From: Candidatus Omnitrophota bacterium
GTDB lineage: Bacteria; Omnitrophota; Gorgyraeia; B26-G9
Assembly: GCA_022013205.1 (NCBI GenBank)
Contig: JAKLQT010000112.1
Location: forward strand, 1-5,447
Length of the DNA: 5,447 nt
Direction: 5' to 3'
Part shown: positions 4,228 to 5,447 of the stretch, in pieces
How the letters are laid out: every line of letters begins with the position of its first letter
How positions within the stretch are numbered: the stretch's first letter is position 1
Program-made: the position numbers and the translations under genes
Notes under the pieces: generated by a model
Seen by the model: the letters and a program-made list of their open reading frames with translations, nothing else
Told to the model about the DNA's origin: nothing
The model's database searches: none

Positions 4228-5270
4228 AATTACAAAAGATATTATTAATAATCTTTGGTATTATTCTATCTCTTGTAATTCTGGAGGCGTGTTTGCGTTT
4301 AACTGCCTGGATGGCTGAGGGGCACTTAAGTAAAGAAGTCTTTGACAATGGCGGTAAGCTGAGAATACTTTGCGCCGGAGATTCGTATACGTATGGACTG
4401 GGGGTTGAAAGGCAGGAGGCTTATCCGCCGCAATTGGAAGTATTGCTTAAAAGAAAGCTGGGCGATGAGAGAGTAGAGGTGATTAACTGCGGCAGGCCGG
4501 GGATGAATACTCCTATGCTGGCAAACCGCTTCGTAAAGATTCTGGACGATTACCAGCCGGATATTGTTCTTATTATGGTCGGAGCTAATGACGAGTGGAA
4601 TTTTGGAGAGTTTTTCTTTGCTCCTGAGACAATATGTGATAAGATTCACTCACTTATTTGCTCGCTTCGCATAAGCAGGATGTTTAAAATACTGACAACT
4701 GCTTTTAAAGAGCCTCAGGATATGAATTATTTGACAGTACAGGTGGATAAAGAGAAGAGCAGTATTGAGAAAAACAAAGGGTTAAAGAATATATATTATT
4801 ACCAGGCTATAATGCTGCCGGTAAAAAAAGAGGCGTTGTACGCGGCAATCAATGCTGTTTTTGAAAAGGATAAGCATGCTGTTGTTGAAGAGTGTCCTCG
4901 CAGCGGTATTAAAGATCCAAATCCTACTCTTGGCATAAACGCGAAAGAAAGAAGATTAGATAAAATGCATAGGATCGCTTCTGAGCGGTTAAGGCAAATG
5001 TGCTCTTTGGCGCAAGAAAGAAAAATAAAAATATTTCTTTTAAGCTATCCGCTGGTTGTTTATGAATCAGTAAAAGGGATGTCGAAAAAAGGTGTTCCTT
5101 TTATAGATTTCAAAACTAGTTTTACTTCGGTGATTACGCCTTTTAATTTAATAGATTATTTTCTTCCTGACGGGCATTGCACAGGAAAGGGCTATAAAAT
5201 AATTGCGGATAAAGTCGCGGAAGTACTCGTAGAGGAGATGCAAAGAAAAAAAGGGGCTGGTTCTAATTAA
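4224..5270 (+). CDS. Membrane-anchored SGNH/GDSL hydrolase
   Basis: The 348-residue protein has one N-terminal hydrophobic helix (residues 5-20, ILLIIFGIILSLVIL) followed by EACLRLTAWM, the usual anchor of exported SGNH proteins. The domain therefore lies outside the cytoplasmic membrane. Block I is LCAGDSYTYGLG with nucleophile Ser54. Block II is INCGRPGMNT (G90 or G93). Block III is MVGANDEW with the oxyanion Asn122. Block V is LPDGHCTGKGY with Asp316 and His318 completing the triad in the D-x-H form. All catalytic positions are present. Between blocks III and V lie about 190 residues, longer than the simple fold, including a charged region at about 175-260. Family members cut or move acyl esters, often O-acetyl groups on polysaccharides or glycolipids; the substrate here is unknown. 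The start is GTG 4224: the next in-frame ATG (Met30) would lose the anchor. AAAGGGA (4203-4209) is a weak, distant ribosome binding site. Confidence 0.88.
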   Translation: MKLQKILLIIFGIILSLVILEACLRLTAWMAEGHLSKEVFDNGGKLRILCAGDSYTYGLGVERQEAYPPQLEVLLKRKLGDERVEVINCGRPGMNTPMLANRFVKILDDYQPDIVLIMVGANDEWNFGEFFFAPETICDKIHSLICSLRISRMFKILTTAFKEPQDMNYLTVQVDKEKSSIEKNKGLKNIYYYQAIMLPVKKEALYAAINAVFEKDKHAVVEECPRSGIKDPNPTLGINAKERRLDKMHRIASERLRQMCSLAQERKIKIFLLSYPLVVYESVKGMSKKGVPFIDFKTSFTSVITPFNLIDYFLPDGHCTGKGYKIIADKVAEVLVEEMQRKKGAGSN

Positions 5271-5447
5271 TCGGGGAGGTACCGGGGTCAAGTCATATAA
5301 ATTATATCAAAGGGGGTAAAAAATATAGTTGGTTAAAATATGCTGATGTTATAAATAGGGAGTGGCTAAAGGGACGAAAAGGCGCAAGAGCATATGAGAT
5401 GTTTATGGAAGAGGAAGATGATAAAGAGCTTGAAGAATTGTATAGAG
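5267..5447 (+). pseudogene. C-terminal fragment of a Y1/REP-associated (IS200-like) transposase
   Basis: Frame 2 is open from 5267 to the window edge. From 5294 it reads HINYIKGGKKYSWLKYADVI, then NREWLKG and ARAYEMFMEEEDDKEL. This matches the C-terminal part of TnpA-REP proteins: a HLNP-like stretch, a YKWSSYRDY-like stretch, a D-x-E-W-x-L motif and then A-x-x-x-Y-x-x-F-x-E. The catalytic half of a Y1 transposase (HUH motif and tyrosine) should lie upstream, but that DNA encodes the intact hydrolase, so the catalytic domain cannot be present in this frame. The string GGTACCGGGGTCAAGTC (5278-5294), of a type often seen next to such elements, is read through as coding at the fragment's left end. 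It is either an element remnant created by deletion or a domesticated C-terminal piece. The end lies outside the window. Confidence 0.55.

Noticed and set aside
4278..4298. Lipoprotein signal (ILEAC) at the N-terminus of the hydrolase
   Set aside because: Cys23 follows a hydrophobic stretch, but glutamate at the -2 position is atypical and this E-x-x-LRL stretch is normal for anchored SGNH proteins. A plain membrane anchor is more likely.
4326..4649. Minus-strand ORF of 107 codons inside the hydrolase gene
   Set aside because: It is antisense to blocks I-III of a clearly coding gene, has no recognisable motif and no ribosome binding site. It is a shadow.
1..5447. CRISPR array, tRNA or rRNA genes, large riboswitch
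   Set aside because: No regularly spaced identical repeats, no cloverleaf-like sequence with a CCA-type end, and no ribosomal RNA core motifs were seen on reading either strand.

Overview
The window is AT-rich bacterial DNA with every recognisable gene on the + strand. It looks like an accessory stretch of a chromosome. It holds decayed genes (a frameshifted glycosyltransferase, a broken helix-turn-helix gene, an RHS scrap, the tail of a REP-type transposase) beside two compact, intact type II toxin-antitoxin (TA) operons and one intact exported SGNH-type hydrolase. Shine-Dalgarno sites and promoters are of ordinary sigma-70 type. The mixture resembles genomes of poorly cultured environmental bacteria such as Omnitrophota, but nothing here fixes the taxon, and that placement is only a guess.

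Layout. Positions 1-54 may be the end of an upstream gene. Positions 100-379 hold a broken XRE-type regulator, followed by an intrinsic terminator at 449-479. Positions 547-1492 are a family-2 glycosyltransferase split by a frameshift at about 971-990 and lacking its C-terminal part. Positions 1515-1847 are a small intact coiled-coil gene with a strong ribosome binding site. Positions 1890-2008 are an RHS core remnant. Positions 2244-2997 are a toxin-first HigB/HigA-like operon. Positions 3294-3790 are an antitoxin-first ribbon-helix-helix/RelE-ParE-like operon. Positions 4224-5270 encode a membrane-anchored SGNH/GDSL hydrolase, possibly coupled to a 25-codon ORF upstream. The right edge (5267-5447) is the C-terminal piece of a Y1/REP-associated transposase that runs out of the window.

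How the parts work together. Each TA operon is a self-contained autoregulated unit. Both gene pairs overlap by a few bases, and each is preceded by a promoter covered by a symmetrical or tandemly repeated element that fits antitoxin binding. The most unusual structure is a diverged intergenic repeat present three times (starting at 1993, 3009 and 3828). The copies share a 16-base left border, and two also share hairpin-rich right halves. They bracket the two TA operons, so each operon plus one repeat reads like a cassette. I see no convincing novel defence or metabolic system; the repeat-bracketed TA tandem is the best candidate for follow-up.
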